From Burkholderiales bacterium (GTDB lineage Bacteria; Pseudomonadota; Gammaproteobacteria; Burkholderiales; Nitrosomonadaceae): a stretch of 64,000 bases of DNA. The stretch spans positions 1 through 64,000 of the forward strand of contig JACKLV010000012.1 of NCBI GenBank assembly GCA_024235755.1, given 5' to 3'. Shown here one piece after another: positions 1 through 10,071 of the stretch (its first letter is position 1; each line of letters opens with the position of its first letter). Made by a program: the position numbers and the translations under genes. The notes under the pieces are model-generated. The model worked only from the letters and a program-made list of their open reading frames with translations. It was not told the origin of the DNA and did no database searches.

Positions 1-100
1 AATGGCCGTTGATCAGTATTAAAACAGGCCGTTTGAAAGTTTTCTGCATTGCTTCAACAAGCGGTTTTAGAGACTTTTTGAACGGCCTGCACAGTGTCAG

Positions 101-2437
101 TTAATCGTCGTCGCGAAGTTTGGTGTCGCGCCGGTTTTTATCAAAAACACCCTTAATACGGATTAACTGCGTTTCACCATTTGAGTCGCTGACGCCGTCG
201 TTATCGTTTGCAAACAGCATGTCGCCTTTTCTAGTGATTGCCAGGCTCTCTATTTTTTCAAGCACCATGCCGCCGGTCGCTTCAAGATCGGGTAGCAGGT
301 CGCGCACCAGCGTTTTGGATAACACATCAAAAACCTCGCCTTCCGGCCGGAAAACGGCGTTATCAACAGAAAACGCGTAGACATGCTTGATGCGAGCATC
401 CGTATTAGCCTGATTGTCCCGCTCGATGACTGCAAAGCGGCCATTATCCAACGCGGTTATTTCCGACAAACCTACCCAGCCGCCATTCGGCGATTGACGC
501 ACTTCCAGCGGATAGTAGGCAAATGTCCATTCCCCGTTTGAAGTGTCATAACGGCCGATTCTGACTTGGCCGCCATCGTCAATATGATTCGGTTCGGGGT
601 CGCCAACCCAGGGGCGCTGGAATGCCACATAGAGTATTTCATTGCCGTTTTCAATAACCGAGGCGACGCCTTCAAAGCCGAATCGGCGTTGCTTTGCATT
701 GACATTGTCAGGTAACGTGACGGTTTCAATCATCGTGCCGTCCGCCGTGACATGCACGAGTTCATTCAGGCTTGTGACTGGACGCCCAGGATCGTCCACC
801 GATCCAGCACCCTCTGAAGCAATCCAGAAACTGCCGTTACCATTCGCGCTTACTGCAATACCTTCAGCATCCAGATTGACAGTATGGCCGTTTTGATCTT
901 TCAGGATGATCTCATCCGTAATTACAGCCGGTTTTTTATGAATGTCCATCACATAAATGCGGCTTTGCTGGTAAAAGCTGTCGTGTACCGCATACAGTGT
1001 TTTTTCATGTCTGGGGTCAATTGCAAAGCCGGATAGAGCACCCCAGGGGATCGGCGTCCCGTCCGTCCGGTTTTTGGAAATCACAGTCGGGTAATCCGCT
1101 TTGCCATGGTCGCTTTTTTCCAGTTTATAAATCGTGATCACGCTGCGGTACGTGTCATCGCGTGAATCGTTCTCGCTGGCGGATACCAGTAAATCCCTGT
1201 CCGGAATCGCTTTAATGCCTTCAGGTCCGATACCGGCAGGCAAAACTTGCATTAATACAGGTCTGTTGTGTTTTCCTTTGATTTTGTATACGAAAATCAC
1301 GCTTGAGCGCTCGGATGCGACAAACAAATACCGTTGATGACGAAACTCAGCATACTCGACACTTTCCGGCTCGTTGCCTTTATTGCCGGACCGGTCATCA
1401 GGGTAATGACCCAAGCGCACCACTGTATGCTCAAGCGTATTGCCTGCATCAAACAGGACATTGCCAGTCGTATCGAACAGCGTAAATCCGCGGCCGCCGC
1501 CGAACAAATCGCCTTCATCAGCAGTTGCAAAAACTTCATTGGAAATCCAGGCAACGCCGTCGGGTTCACGCGCAACATTCGTCAGCGTGTCTGTCAGACT
1601 GATCAATGCCGGATCTTCTTCCCGGGTATCAATTTGATGCAGGTCAGTGCTGCCGGCGGAGAAATGGTTGATGATTGCGCCGGTAGCGAGATCAATCAAG
1701 ACTATATGGTTATTTTCCTGCATTGTGACGACTGCAATATTGTCAGTATTGATGTCTACATACTCGGGTTCGGCATCGCCGGGGAATAAATCGGCTATAT
1801 TATCCAGGTTGACATCGCGTATCGACCAGTCTGCCGGTGCGCCGATCAGATCGACTATCTGTAGCAGACCAGACGGCGCCTGTGGCGGTTCTCCGTTTCC
1901 TAAGTCCTCGTCGCGTTCATTTTCAATCACTATGGCCGCATAGCGTTCGTCCGGGCTGACGGCGACAGAATCCGGTTGTCCGGCCAAAGTATGTGTCACG
2001 ACGATAGCCTGCGTGCCGATATGGACAACGTGCAGATGCCCGCTGGGCGAGGCAAAGCTAGGCGAAGTATTGACTGCAACCAGTGCGTAATCACCGGCTA
2101 CAGCGACCGATGTCGGTTCGCCGCCGACGTCAATTGCACCGAGCGCTTGAGGGTTGGCGGGGTTTGTGATATCGACAAAACCCAGCTTGCCTGTTTGGCT
2201 GTCGGTATATACCAGCGTGTGACCGTCCTTGCTGGCATCGACAATTTCTGCAACCGTCTCAACATCTATATTCGTGTTCAGATACACTGGGAAGGTTGCA
2301 ATACGGTTAAATACGCGGTCATCTGCCTGTGCCGCAACAGGCAGCAGGGAAAAAGCGGTTAAAGCGATCAATGCAATCAATACGATTGCAGCAAGCGTGT
2401 TGCTCGCAACTCGAGGTATGTCCTTGTTATTATGCAT
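101..2437 (-). CDS. Secreted esterase-like-activity-of-phytase protein with N-terminal beta-propeller
   Basis: The 778-residue product begins with a long hydrophobic signal peptide and a probable cleavage site after AQA (about residue 38), so it is exported. Residues about 45-440 read as a beta-propeller of the choice-of-anchor/LVIVD-like kind, with repeated blades such as 'SVAVSPDERYAAIVIENE'. Residues about 460-770 resemble the 'esterase-like activity of phytase' domain, with the patterns SFWIASEGAG, RFGFEGVAS and a closing 'GDMLFANDNDGVSDSNG'. Family members are thought to be periplasmic or extracellular phosphoesterases, but the substrate is unknown. The start has a TGGAG ribosome site nearby. 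It is transcribed away from the glucan operon, with 332 bp between them. The family call is good; the actual activity is not shown. Confidence 0.8.
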   Translation of the reverse strand: MHNNKDIPRVASNTLAAIVLIALIALTAFSLLPVAAQADDRVFNRIATFPVYLNTNIDVETVAEIVDASKDGHTLVYTDSQTGKLGFVDITNPANPQALGAIDVGGEPTSVAVAGDYALVAVNTSPSFASPSGHLHVVHIGTQAIVVTHTLAGQPDSVAVSPDERYAAIVIENERDEDLGNGEPPQAPSGLLQIVDLIGAPADWSIRDVNLDNIADLFPGDAEPEYVDINTDNIAVVTMQENNHIVLIDLATGAIINHFSAGSTDLHQIDTREEDPALISLTDTLTNVAREPDGVAWISNEVFATADEGDLFGGGRGFTLFDTTGNVLFDAGNTLEHTVVRLGHYPDDRSGNKGNEPESVEYAEFRHQRYLFVASERSSVIFVYKIKGKHNRPVLMQVLPAGIGPEGIKAIPDRDLLVSASENDSRDDTYRSVITIYKLEKSDHGKADYPTVISKNRTDGTPIPWGALSGFAIDPRHEKTLYAVHDSFYQQSRIYVMDIHKKPAVITDEIILKDQNGHTVNLDAEGIAVSANGNGSFWIASEGAGSVDDPGRPVTSLNELVHVTADGTMIETVTLPDNVNAKQRRFGFEGVASVIENGNEILYVAFQRPWVGDPEPNHIDDGGQVRIGRYDTSNGEWTFAYYPLEVRQSPNGGWVGLSEITALDNGRFAVIERDNQANTDARIKHVYAFSVDNAVFRPEGEVFDVLSKTLVRDLLPDLEATGGMVLEKIESLAITRKGDMLFANDNDGVSDSNGETQLIRIKGVFDKNRRDTKLRDDD

Positions 2438-2769
2438 TCAAAACTCCAGCAGTTTGTTGTTAATGGTGTTGAATTACGTGGAATCTTAAAATGCGTTCAT
2501 GTCAATTTAATGACAGCTATATTGTCGATTGTATTGGTTGGACACAGGTTTAGTTATTGATAATTAATTGTTTTCACAATATTTTAGCGTGCCTGGCAAT
2601 AAAAATGACTTACCCGATACCGCAAATTGCTGTAAGGTAATAAACCAATTATCAGGAAAGCAGGGGAAAAAACAGGAAAAGAAAATAGGCGCATTATTGT
2701 AGAGAACAGTGAGTTTATTGCCTGTTTGCGGATTTATTCCTGTCATCAAAATCCTGCGGGGAAGCATTC
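2438..2769. other. Divergent intergenic region upstream of glgB
   Basis: This 332-bp gap separates the divergent phytase-like gene and glgB and must hold both promoters. A GATAAT hexamer (2559-2564) is a possible -10 element for glgB, but no well-spaced -35 hexamer accompanies it. A GGGGAAG ribosome site lies just before the glgB ATG. No convincing gene, riboswitch or terminator was seen here. Confidence 0.5.
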
Positions 2770-4695
2770 ATGGATCAGACAATATCGATAAAGCACGACA
2801 TTACATTGCTGACAGAAGGAGACATCTATCTTTTCAGACAAGGGTCGCATGCAAGGTTGTATGAGAAGCTGGGCGCTCACTCTTTTGTGCATGAAGATCA
2901 ATCGGGTACATTATTTGCCGTATGGGCGCCGAATGCAAAATCGGTTTCGGTCATCGGTGATTTCAACAACTGGAAAGCCGAAGCGCATCCGCTGAAAATG
3001 CGCGGTGATGATTCGGGCATCTGGGAAGGATTCATTCCCGGCCTATTACCGGGTGCGGCTTATAAATACCATATCGTTTCACAGTTTCATGGTTACCGCG
3101 CCGATAAAGGCGATCCATTTGCGGTTTATTGGGAAACACCCCCTAAAACCGCGTCCAAAATCTGGGAAATGGATTATGACTGGCACGATGCGGACTGGAT
3201 GAGCCGCCGCAAAGCTGCGAATGAGCTGGATGCGCCCATTTCTATTTACGAAGTGCATTCTGGTTCCTGGCGGCGAAAGGCTGAAGAAGACAATCGATCG
3301 CTCAATTATCGCGAACTGGCCAAATGGTTGCCAGAATATGTGCGCGAAATGGGCTTTACGCATGTTGAGTTTTTGCCCATTACCGAACACCCCTTCTATG
3401 GTTCATGGGGTTATCAGACCACGGGTTATTTTGCTCCAACAGCGCGTTACGGAACGCCACAGGATTTTATGTTTCTGGTGGACAGCCTGCACCAGCAGGG
3501 TATTGGCGTCATTTTGGATTGGGTACCCTCGCATTTTCCCGACGATGTTCATGGCCTGCATTACTTTGACGGCACCAGTTTATTCGAGCACGCCGATCCC
3601 AAGCGCGGCTATCATCCCGAGTGGCACAGTTATATCTTCAATTACGGACGACACGAGGTACGCGCATTCCTGATCAGTAGCGCTTTGTTCTGGCTGGACA
3701 AATATCATATTGACGGGCTGCGTGTGGATGCCGTCGCTTCCATGCTTTATCTGGATTACGGCCGGCGCGAAGGTGAGTGGATGCCCAACCAGCATGGCGG
3801 CAACGAGGACCTCGAGGCAGTCAGCTTTCTGCGCAGCCTGAATGAAGCGGTATACAGGGATTATCCTGGCGTGCAGACGATTGCCGAGGAATCCACGGCG
3901 TGGCCGGCAGTTTCCCGGCCGACTTATGTCGGTGGATTGGGGTTCGGCATGAAATGGAACATGGGCTGGATGCACGATACATTGACCTATTTTGCCAAAG
4001 ATCCGGTTTACCGCAAGCACCATCATAATCAGCTGACTTTCAGCTTGTGGTATGCGTTTCATGAAAACTTTCTGTTGCCTTTTTCTCATGATGAAGTCGT
4101 TCATGGCAAGGGCTCCATGATTGGCAAGATGCCCGGCGATGACTGGCAAAAGTTTGCCAATTTGCGCGCGCTTTACGGTTACATGTACGGCCACCCCGGT
4201 AAAAAGCTGCTGTTTATGGGGAGCGAATTTGCGCAACGAAGTGAATGGAACCATGACCGAGGCCTGGAATGGGATCTGCTGCAGTATGCGCCTCATTGTG
4301 GCGTGCAGGATTGGTTGAAAGATCTCAACCGCTTTTATCGCGAAGAAGCAGCGCTTTATGAACAGGACTTCGTGCCGCAAGGTTTCGAATGGATAGATTG
4401 CAACGATTGGGAGGAGAGCACGCTCAGTTTTATCAGAACAGCTAAGCGCGATGGCGAAATCATTCTGGTGGTATGTAATTTTACACCGATACCTCGTGTC
4501 AACTACCGTGTGGGTGTTCCACGTGGAGGGTGGTGGCGTGAAGCCTTAAACAGCGATGCAACCCTCTACGGGGGTAGTGGACATGGAAACCTGGGTGGCG
4601 TGGAAGCAGCGCCCGTCAGCGTTCACGGCAGGCCGCATTCTCTGGTATTGAGCCTACCGCCACTAACCACTCTTTTCTTCAAGGCGGAGGGGTAA
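2770..4695 (+). CDS. glgB: 1,4-alpha-glucan branching enzyme GlgB
   Basis: GlgB (EC 2.4.1.18) makes alpha-1,6 branches in glycogen-like glucan in the cytoplasm. The 641-residue protein has the N-terminal CBM48 domain (about 30-125, with FAVWAPNAKSVSVIGDFNNW), the GH13 barrel (about 155-510) and a C-terminal beta domain. The catalytic triad is visible: nucleophile D320 in GLRVDAVASM, acid/base E373 in IAEESTAWP, and D441 in LPFSHDEVVHG. The length fits GlgB forms lacking the extra N-terminal module of the E. coli enzyme. A GGGGAAG ribosome site precedes the ATG. The next gene begins on the base after its stop, so the four glucan genes are very likely one operon. In that setting it branches linear chains made by GlgE. 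Confidence 0.96.
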   Translation: MDQTISIKHDITLLTEGDIYLFRQGSHARLYEKLGAHSFVHEDQSGTLFAVWAPNAKSVSVIGDFNNWKAEAHPLKMRGDDSGIWEGFIPGLLPGAAYKYHIVSQFHGYRADKGDPFAVYWETPPKTASKIWEMDYDWHDADWMSRRKAANELDAPISIYEVHSGSWRRKAEEDNRSLNYRELAKWLPEYVREMGFTHVEFLPITEHPFYGSWGYQTTGYFAPTARYGTPQDFMFLVDSLHQQGIGVILDWVPSHFPDDVHGLHYFDGTSLFEHADPKRGYHPEWHSYIFNYGRHEVRAFLISSALFWLDKYHIDGLRVDAVASMLYLDYGRREGEWMPNQHGGNEDLEAVSFLRSLNEAVYRDYPGVQTIAEESTAWPAVSRPTYVGGLGFGMKWNMGWMHDTLTYFAKDPVYRKHHHNQLTFSLWYAFHENFLLPFSHDEVVHGKGSMIGKMPGDDWQKFANLRALYGYMYGHPGKKLLFMGSEFAQRSEWNHDRGLEWDLLQYAPHCGVQDWLKDLNRFYREEAALYEQDFVPQGFEWIDCNDWEESTLSFIRTAKRDGEIILVVCNFTPIPRVNYRVGVPRGGWWREALNSDATLYGGSGHGNLGGVEAAPVSVHGRPHSLVLSLPPLTTLFFKAEG

Positions 4696-6693
4696 ATGGT
4701 CTTTGAACGACCTGAAGCAGGCCGCCGCCGGGTGATTATCGAACAGGTTGAACCGCAGGTAAACAACGGCCGTTTCCCTATCAAACGTACTGTGGGCGAG
4801 ACCGTTACAGTGGATGCGGATGTTTTTACCGACGGCCACGACCGTATTCACTGCAAATTGCTGTATCGCAGCGAACATCAGGCTGAATGGCATAAAACAT
4901 CAATGAAACCGTTGGTAAACGATTGCTGGCAAGGCGCATTTCAGGTACACGATGTAGGCCGGTATTACTATACCGTGACTGCCTGGATCGATCACTTTGC
5001 TTCCTGGTCGCACGATCTGAAGCGGCGCACTGAATCCCACGATATTGCGATTGCATTGTTGACAGGCGCAGAATTGGTCGATGCAGCGGTAAGACGCGCA
5101 CAGAAAAGCGATGCGAAAAAACTGAAACAGTTTGCTCAATTGTTGCGCAGCAATGGCGACAACAACGCACAGCTCGATACGGCAATGGATTCTGAATTGG
5201 CGCAGTTGATGTCTCGCTACGCAGACCCGGATCTGGTGACTGTTTATGACAGAGAACTGGTTGTCGTGGTTGACCCAGCACTTGCCCGTTTTGGCGCTTG
5301 GTATGAAGCATTTCCACGTTCATGCAGCGCAGAACCTGGATGCCATGGTACTTTCGCTGACTGCGAAGCGCGTCTGCCATACATTGCCGCAATGGGTTTC
5401 GATGTACTGTATTTACCACCTATCCATCCGATTGGCTTGACAAAGCGCAAGGGACCGAACAATTCACTGACGGCGAATGATCATGATCCGGGCAGTCCGT
5501 GGGCTATCGGGTCAAAAGAAGGGGGGCACCTCAGTGTTCACGCCGAATTGGGTACACTGAAGGAGTTTCGCAGTCTGGTCGCGCTTGCACGCGAACACAA
5601 GCTGGAAATTGCGATGGATATTGCATTCCAATGTTCTCCGGATCATCCATATGTGGCAGAGCATCCAGCATGGTTCAAACACCGTCCGGACGGCAGCGTG
5701 CAGTACGCGGAAAACCCGCCAAAAAAATATGAGGATATTTATCCTTTTGATTTCGAAAGCGCCGATTGGCAGAATTTATGGACTGAGCTGGAAGGCGTAT
5801 TCCGTTTCTGGATCGAACAGGGCGTGCGGGTTTTTCGGGTGGATAATCCACATACCAAAAGCTTTAATTTCTGGGAATGGGCGATCGGCAGAATCAAGCA
5901 TGATCATCCTGAATCGCTTTTTCTGGCTGAAGCTTTTACCCGACCCAAAGTATTGCGCTATTTAGCCAAAGCAGGATTCAGTCAGTCCTATAATTATTTT
6001 CCTGGCGCAATACCAAACACGAAATCACCACAATATCTTACGCAATTGACGCAAAGCGCGGAGCGCGAATACCTGCGTCCTAATCTGTGGCCGAATACGC
6101 CCGACATTCTGACGGAATACTTGCAGTACGGCGGACGTTCTGCTTTCATGATTCGTTTCGCGCTGGCAGCAACGCTGGGCGCCAGTTACGGTATTTATGG
6201 TCCGGCATTTGAATTGTTTGATAATGCGCCGAGAGAACCCGGCAGCGAGGAATATCTCGATTCGGAAAAATACCAGATCCGCTATTGGGAATTGCACCGG
6301 CATGACAGTCTGAAAGACTATATTACACGCATTAACCGGATTCGCAGAGAGAACCCGGCTTTGCAGCATGACTGGACATTGCAATTTCATGACGTGGATA
6401 ACGATGCGCTGATTTGCTACAGTAAAAGTACAGATGACCTCACCAATATCATACTGGTAATGGTCAATCTCGACCCGCATCACACGCAATCCGGATGGTT
6501 GAATATTCCCTTGGATGTTTTAGGGCTGGATGCAGACCATTCATTTCAGGTGCATGATTTATTGAGTAATGCGCGCTATATCTGGAATGGTCCACGCAAT
6601 TATGTTGAACTTGACCCCCAAATAGTGCCGGCGCATATCTTCCGTCTTCGCAAGCGTGTGCGCAGCGAACGGGATTTTGATTACTACATGTGA
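4696..6693 (+). CDS. glgE: Alpha-1,4-glucan:maltose-1-phosphate maltosyltransferase GlgE
   Basis: GlgE (EC 2.4.99.16) transfers maltose from maltose-1-phosphate onto alpha-glucan chains. The 665-residue length is normal. Visible features are an N-terminal beta domain, the motif LPPIHPIGLTKRKGPNN (about 240-256), nucleophile D383 in RVFRVDNPHTKSFNFWEW and acid/base E412 in LFLAEAFTRPKV. The oddity is at residues 436-445. The annotated frame reads PGAIPNTKSP, but the frame one base earlier (from 6000) reads SWRNTKHEIT, which matches the usual GlgE YF(T/S)WRNTK stretch. One T appears missing from the T-run at 5997-6000 and one extra A appears near 6030, so the frame is lost and regained. If real, ten residues in the enzyme core are scrambled. 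If it is a base-calling error, the enzyme is normal. The start follows the glgB stop directly. Confidence 0.93.
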   Translation: MVFERPEAGRRRVIIEQVEPQVNNGRFPIKRTVGETVTVDADVFTDGHDRIHCKLLYRSEHQAEWHKTSMKPLVNDCWQGAFQVHDVGRYYYTVTAWIDHFASWSHDLKRRTESHDIAIALLTGAELVDAAVRRAQKSDAKKLKQFAQLLRSNGDNNAQLDTAMDSELAQLMSRYADPDLVTVYDRELVVVVDPALARFGAWYEAFPRSCSAEPGCHGTFADCEARLPYIAAMGFDVLYLPPIHPIGLTKRKGPNNSLTANDHDPGSPWAIGSKEGGHLSVHAELGTLKEFRSLVALAREHKLEIAMDIAFQCSPDHPYVAEHPAWFKHRPDGSVQYAENPPKKYEDIYPFDFESADWQNLWTELEGVFRFWIEQGVRVFRVDNPHTKSFNFWEWAIGRIKHDHPESLFLAEAFTRPKVLRYLAKAGFSQSYNYFPGAIPNTKSPQYLTQLTQSAEREYLRPNLWPNTPDILTEYLQYGGRSAFMIRFALAATLGASYGIYGPAFELFDNAPREPGSEEYLDSEKYQIRYWELHRHDSLKDYITRINRIRRENPALQHDWTLQFHDVDNDALICYSKSTDDLTNIILVMVNLDPHHTQSGWLNIPLDVLGLDADHSFQVHDLLSNARYIWNGPRNYVELDPQIVPAHIFRLRKRVRSERDFDYYM

Positions 6694-6707
6694 CCAAGGA
6701 AGCGGGT

Positions 6708-9700
6708 ATGGACTGGCAGATCGCAGATAAGGAGGATGATCCACTCTGGTACAAGGATGCAATTATCTATCAATTGCATGTCAAGGCATTTTTCGACCAT
6801 GATAATAATGGTATCGGCGATTTCGTAGGGCTGACGCAGAAGCTGGATTATATTCAGGATCTCGGTGTCAACACGATTTGGTTGCTGCCATTCTATCCTT
6901 CACCGCAGCGTGACGATGGATACGATATATCCGATTATCGCAATATCCATCCCGATTACGGCATGCGCAAGGATTTTCGAAACTTTTTGCGCGAAGCGCA
7001 CCGGCGCGGGTTGCGTGTAATTACCGAGCTGGTGATCAACCACACTTCGGATCAGCATCCTTGGTTCCGGGCCGCGCGCGAAGCGCCGCAGGGCAGCAAG
7101 AAAAGAGATTTTTATATCTGGAGCCAATCCAGCCAGAAATTTCCCGAAACGCGAATTATCTTTACCGATACCGAATCTTCAAATTGGACCTGGGACGACA
7201 CGGCCCAGGCATTTTACTGGCACCGTTTTTTTCATCACCAGCCGGACTTGAATCACAATAACCCGGATGTAGTCAAAGCCGTGATTCGTGTGATGAATTT
7301 CTGGCTCGACATGGGAGTAGATGGCCTGCGCCTGGACGCGGTACCTTATCTTTGTGTGCAGGAAGGCACCAATAATGAGAATTTGCCGCAGACCCATGCC
7401 GTGCTCAAGCATATGCGCTCGGTTGTGGATGCACATTATCGGAATCGTTTGTTCCTGGCCGAAGCCAATCAATGGCCCGAAGACGTTCAGGATTACTTCG
7501 GAGAAGGCGACGAGTGCCATATGGCCTATCATTTTCCATTAATGCCGCGAATGTATATGGCTGTGGCATTAGAAGACCGTCATCCGATTGTCGAAATCAT
7601 GCAGCAGACGCCGGAAATTCCCGATAGCTGCCAGTGGGCTATTTTTCTGCGCAATCATGATGAACTCACGTTGGAGATGGTAACCGACCGGGAACGGGAT
7701 TATATGTACGAGCGCTATGCCGCCGACCCGCGCATGCGCATTAATGTGGGTATCCGGCGGCGGCTGGCGCCGCTGATGGACAATGATATCGATAAAATCA
7801 AGTTGATGAATAGTTTGCTTATGTCCATGCCGGGTTCGCCTATTATTTATTACGGCGATGAAATCGGCATGGGTGACAATTTTTTCCTGGGCGATCGTCA
7901 CGGTGTGCGCACCCCGATGCAGTGGAGTCCTGACCGCAATGCCGGTTTTTCCAAAGCCGATCCGCAATTTTTGTATTTGCCGCCTATCATGGATCCTATA
8001 TACGGTTATGAAGCCGTGAATGTAGAAGCCCAGAATCGCGAGCCCTCTTCATTGTTAAACTGGATGAAACGGATTATTGCGGCACGCCGGTCGCATCCAA
8101 CATTTGGGCGTGGTTCATTGAATTTTCTGAATCCCGGTAACCGCAAGATACTTGCTTATATTCGTGAATATGGCGACGAATCCATTTTATGTGTCGCAAA
8201 TCTTTCCCGCACTGCGCAACCGGTTGAACTCGATTTATCCCGGTTCAGAGGAAAAATACCCATCGAGTTGTTGGGACAGACTGCTTTTCCACCCATTGGC
8301 GATCTGCCTTACCTGTTAACGCTGCCTGGCCATCAGTTTTATTGGTTTTGTCTGACTGCCGATACTGAAGCGCCGGTCTGGCATACCGACACGCCGTTGC
8401 CTTTGAAATTGCCTGTCATGGTTTTGTTCGATGGGTTGCGCAGTTTGTTATGCGAGCAGACAGAAGCGCGCAAATCGACCATGGCGGAAAAACTGCGGAC
8501 GCAACTGGAGCGAGAGATTCTGCCGGATTTCTTACCGGTTCAGCGTTGGTTTGCGGCTAAAACCGAGCCGGTGGAGCGCGTTGAAATTATTCGCTTGATC
8601 GCCCGCTCACACGAAGATTATGAATGGCTCTGGCTTTGGGTAAAGGTTTATTTTGCGCAGCAAGAGGCGCAGATTTACTTTTTACCTTTGTCGATTATCT
8701 GGGGGGAAACTGACGAAGATCATATTCGTCCGTTACTGCACGTGGCGCTTGCCAGAACGCGCCAGCGCGCCAAGGTTGGAATCATTTATGACTCGGTTTA
8801 CGACGAAGGATTCTTTCGTACTATGATTGAATCCATGGGGCAATTTACGGATGCGAAAGCCGATTCCGGAATTATCCGCTTTTGTGCCACTTCTGCTTTT
8901 GACAAGCATGTTGACGAAAGCAGCCTGGCCGCTTCTCAGCGATCTTTGACCGAGAGCACCAACAGTACGGTTGCACTGGGCGATCATCTGTTTCTGAAAC
9001 TTTATCGACAGATGCAACCCGGTGTGAATCTGGAGATCGAAATGGGGCGTTTTCTGACCGAAGTTTCTCCTTTTTCCAATATATCGCCTTTAATCGGCTC
9101 AGTCGAATATGTGGAGCCCGATACCGTTTCAACAACGCTTGCCTTGATTCAGGCATATCGGCCTAACCAGGGAGATGGATGGAGCTATACTATCGATTAT
9201 TTGCGGCGATTTTTTGAGGATTGCCTGACCAACCCGGCAAGGGTAGAGGAAGCCGAAAACTGGCATGCTGACTATCAGTGGTTGATGCATATTCTGGGAC
9301 TGCGTACTGGAGAATTGCATAAAGCGCTTGCGGTTCCGGACAGTCATCCCGATTTTGCACCAAAGCCGGTTCTGCCGGCAGATCTGAAAAAATGGCGTGA
9401 GCAGGTTTGTCGGGATGCACACAAAACACTCGAAAAATTGGCGTTGCATCGCGTTGCTCTTTCGGAAAATGATCGGGCAAGCGCAGTTGAGTTGCAGGAA
9501 TTGAAAATGGTTTTGCTGGAACGGATTGATGCGCTAACCCCGAAAAATCTGCGCGCTGTCAAAACACGTTATCATGGTGACTATCATCTCGGCCAGGTGC
9601 TGCTCACTGAGAATGATTTCGTTATCATCGACTTTGAGGGCGAGCCAGGCAGAACCCTGGCGGAACGCCGCCTTAAACATTCGGCGCTGCGGGACGTTGC

Positions 9701-10040
9701 CGGTATGCTCCGTTCTTTCAGTTACGCTGGCGCCGTTGCGCTGACAGGCTGTGCGTCGGTACGCCCGGCAGACCGTGAACGCCTGTTGCCTTATGTGCAG
9801 GAATGGGAAACGGCTGCAAACAATGCTTTTCTGTCCGGCTATCGAGAAGGGGTGGCGGATTGCCTGGTCTGGCCATCTGCGGATATTGATGCAAAACGGT
9901 TAATCGAACTGTTCATGCTGGAGAAAGCACTCTATGAACTGCGCTATGAATTGGATCATCGCGTGGATTGGGCAGGTATCCCATTAAATGGTCTGCTTGC
10001 CATTTTGCGCGTGGAAACGGATGTATCTGGTGAATGCTGA
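6708..10040 (+). CDS. treS: Trehalose synthase-maltokinase fusion (TreS/Mak)
   Basis: This two-domain enzyme supplies maltose-1-phosphate to GlgE. TreS (EC 5.4.99.16) interconverts trehalose and maltose, and maltokinase (EC 2.7.1.175) phosphorylates maltose. Numbered from a GTG at 6690, the TreS part covers about 15-560 with D216 (GLRLDAVPYL), E258 (FLAEANQWPEDVQDYFG) and D324 (FLRNHDELTLEM). The maltokinase part covers about 620-1110, beginning near VQRWFAAKTEPVERVEI, with a kinase loop H962/D964 (YHGDYHLGQVL) and D981 (IIDFEGEPGRTLAERR). I prefer the ATG at 6708, which has AAGGA seven bases upstream. The GTG at 6690 overlaps the glgE stop by four bases and would add six residues. The fused form is common in GlgE-pathway clusters. 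Confidence 0.94.
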   Translation: MDWQIADKEDDPLWYKDAIIYQLHVKAFFDHDNNGIGDFVGLTQKLDYIQDLGVNTIWLLPFYPSPQRDDGYDISDYRNIHPDYGMRKDFRNFLREAHRRGLRVITELVINHTSDQHPWFRAAREAPQGSKKRDFYIWSQSSQKFPETRIIFTDTESSNWTWDDTAQAFYWHRFFHHQPDLNHNNPDVVKAVIRVMNFWLDMGVDGLRLDAVPYLCVQEGTNNENLPQTHAVLKHMRSVVDAHYRNRLFLAEANQWPEDVQDYFGEGDECHMAYHFPLMPRMYMAVALEDRHPIVEIMQQTPEIPDSCQWAIFLRNHDELTLEMVTDRERDYMYERYAADPRMRINVGIRRRLAPLMDNDIDKIKLMNSLLMSMPGSPIIYYGDEIGMGDNFFLGDRHGVRTPMQWSPDRNAGFSKADPQFLYLPPIMDPIYGYEAVNVEAQNREPSSLLNWMKRIIAARRSHPTFGRGSLNFLNPGNRKILAYIREYGDESILCVANLSRTAQPVELDLSRFRGKIPIELLGQTAFPPIGDLPYLLTLPGHQFYWFCLTADTEAPVWHTDTPLPLKLPVMVLFDGLRSLLCEQTEARKSTMAEKLRTQLEREILPDFLPVQRWFAAKTEPVERVEIIRLIARSHEDYEWLWLWVKVYFAQQEAQIYFLPLSIIWGETDEDHIRPLLHVALARTRQRAKVGIIYDSVYDEGFFRTMIESMGQFTDAKADSGIIRFCATSAFDKHVDESSLAASQRSLTESTNSTVALGDHLFLKLYRQMQPGVNLEIEMGRFLTEVSPFSNISPLIGSVEYVEPDTVSTTLALIQAYRPNQGDGWSYTIDYLRRFFEDCLTNPARVEEAENWHADYQWLMHILGLRTGELHKALAVPDSHPDFAPKPVLPADLKKWREQVCRDAHKTLEKLALHRVALSENDRASAVELQELKMVLLERIDALTPKNLRAVKTRYHGDYHLGQVLLTENDFVIIDFEGEPGRTLAERRLKHSALRDVAGMLRSFSYAGAVALTGCASVRPADRERLLPYVQEWETAANNAFLSGYREGVADCLVWPSADIDAKRLIELFMLEKALYELRYELDHRVDWAGIPLNGLLAILRVETDVSGEC

Positions 10041-10071
10041 TAAAATAGTCGCGATGTGCTTTTGAGAAACC

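Noticed and set aside
25..89. Inverted repeat CAGGCCGTT/AACGGCCTG at the left edge
   Set aside because: The 47-base loop and lack of a T-run make it a poor terminator; too little flanking sequence to call it a mobile-element end.
2564..2767. Minus-strand 67-codon frame upstream of glgB
   Set aside because: Covers the expected promoter and leader of glgB, lacks a ribosome site, and has no recognisable protein features.
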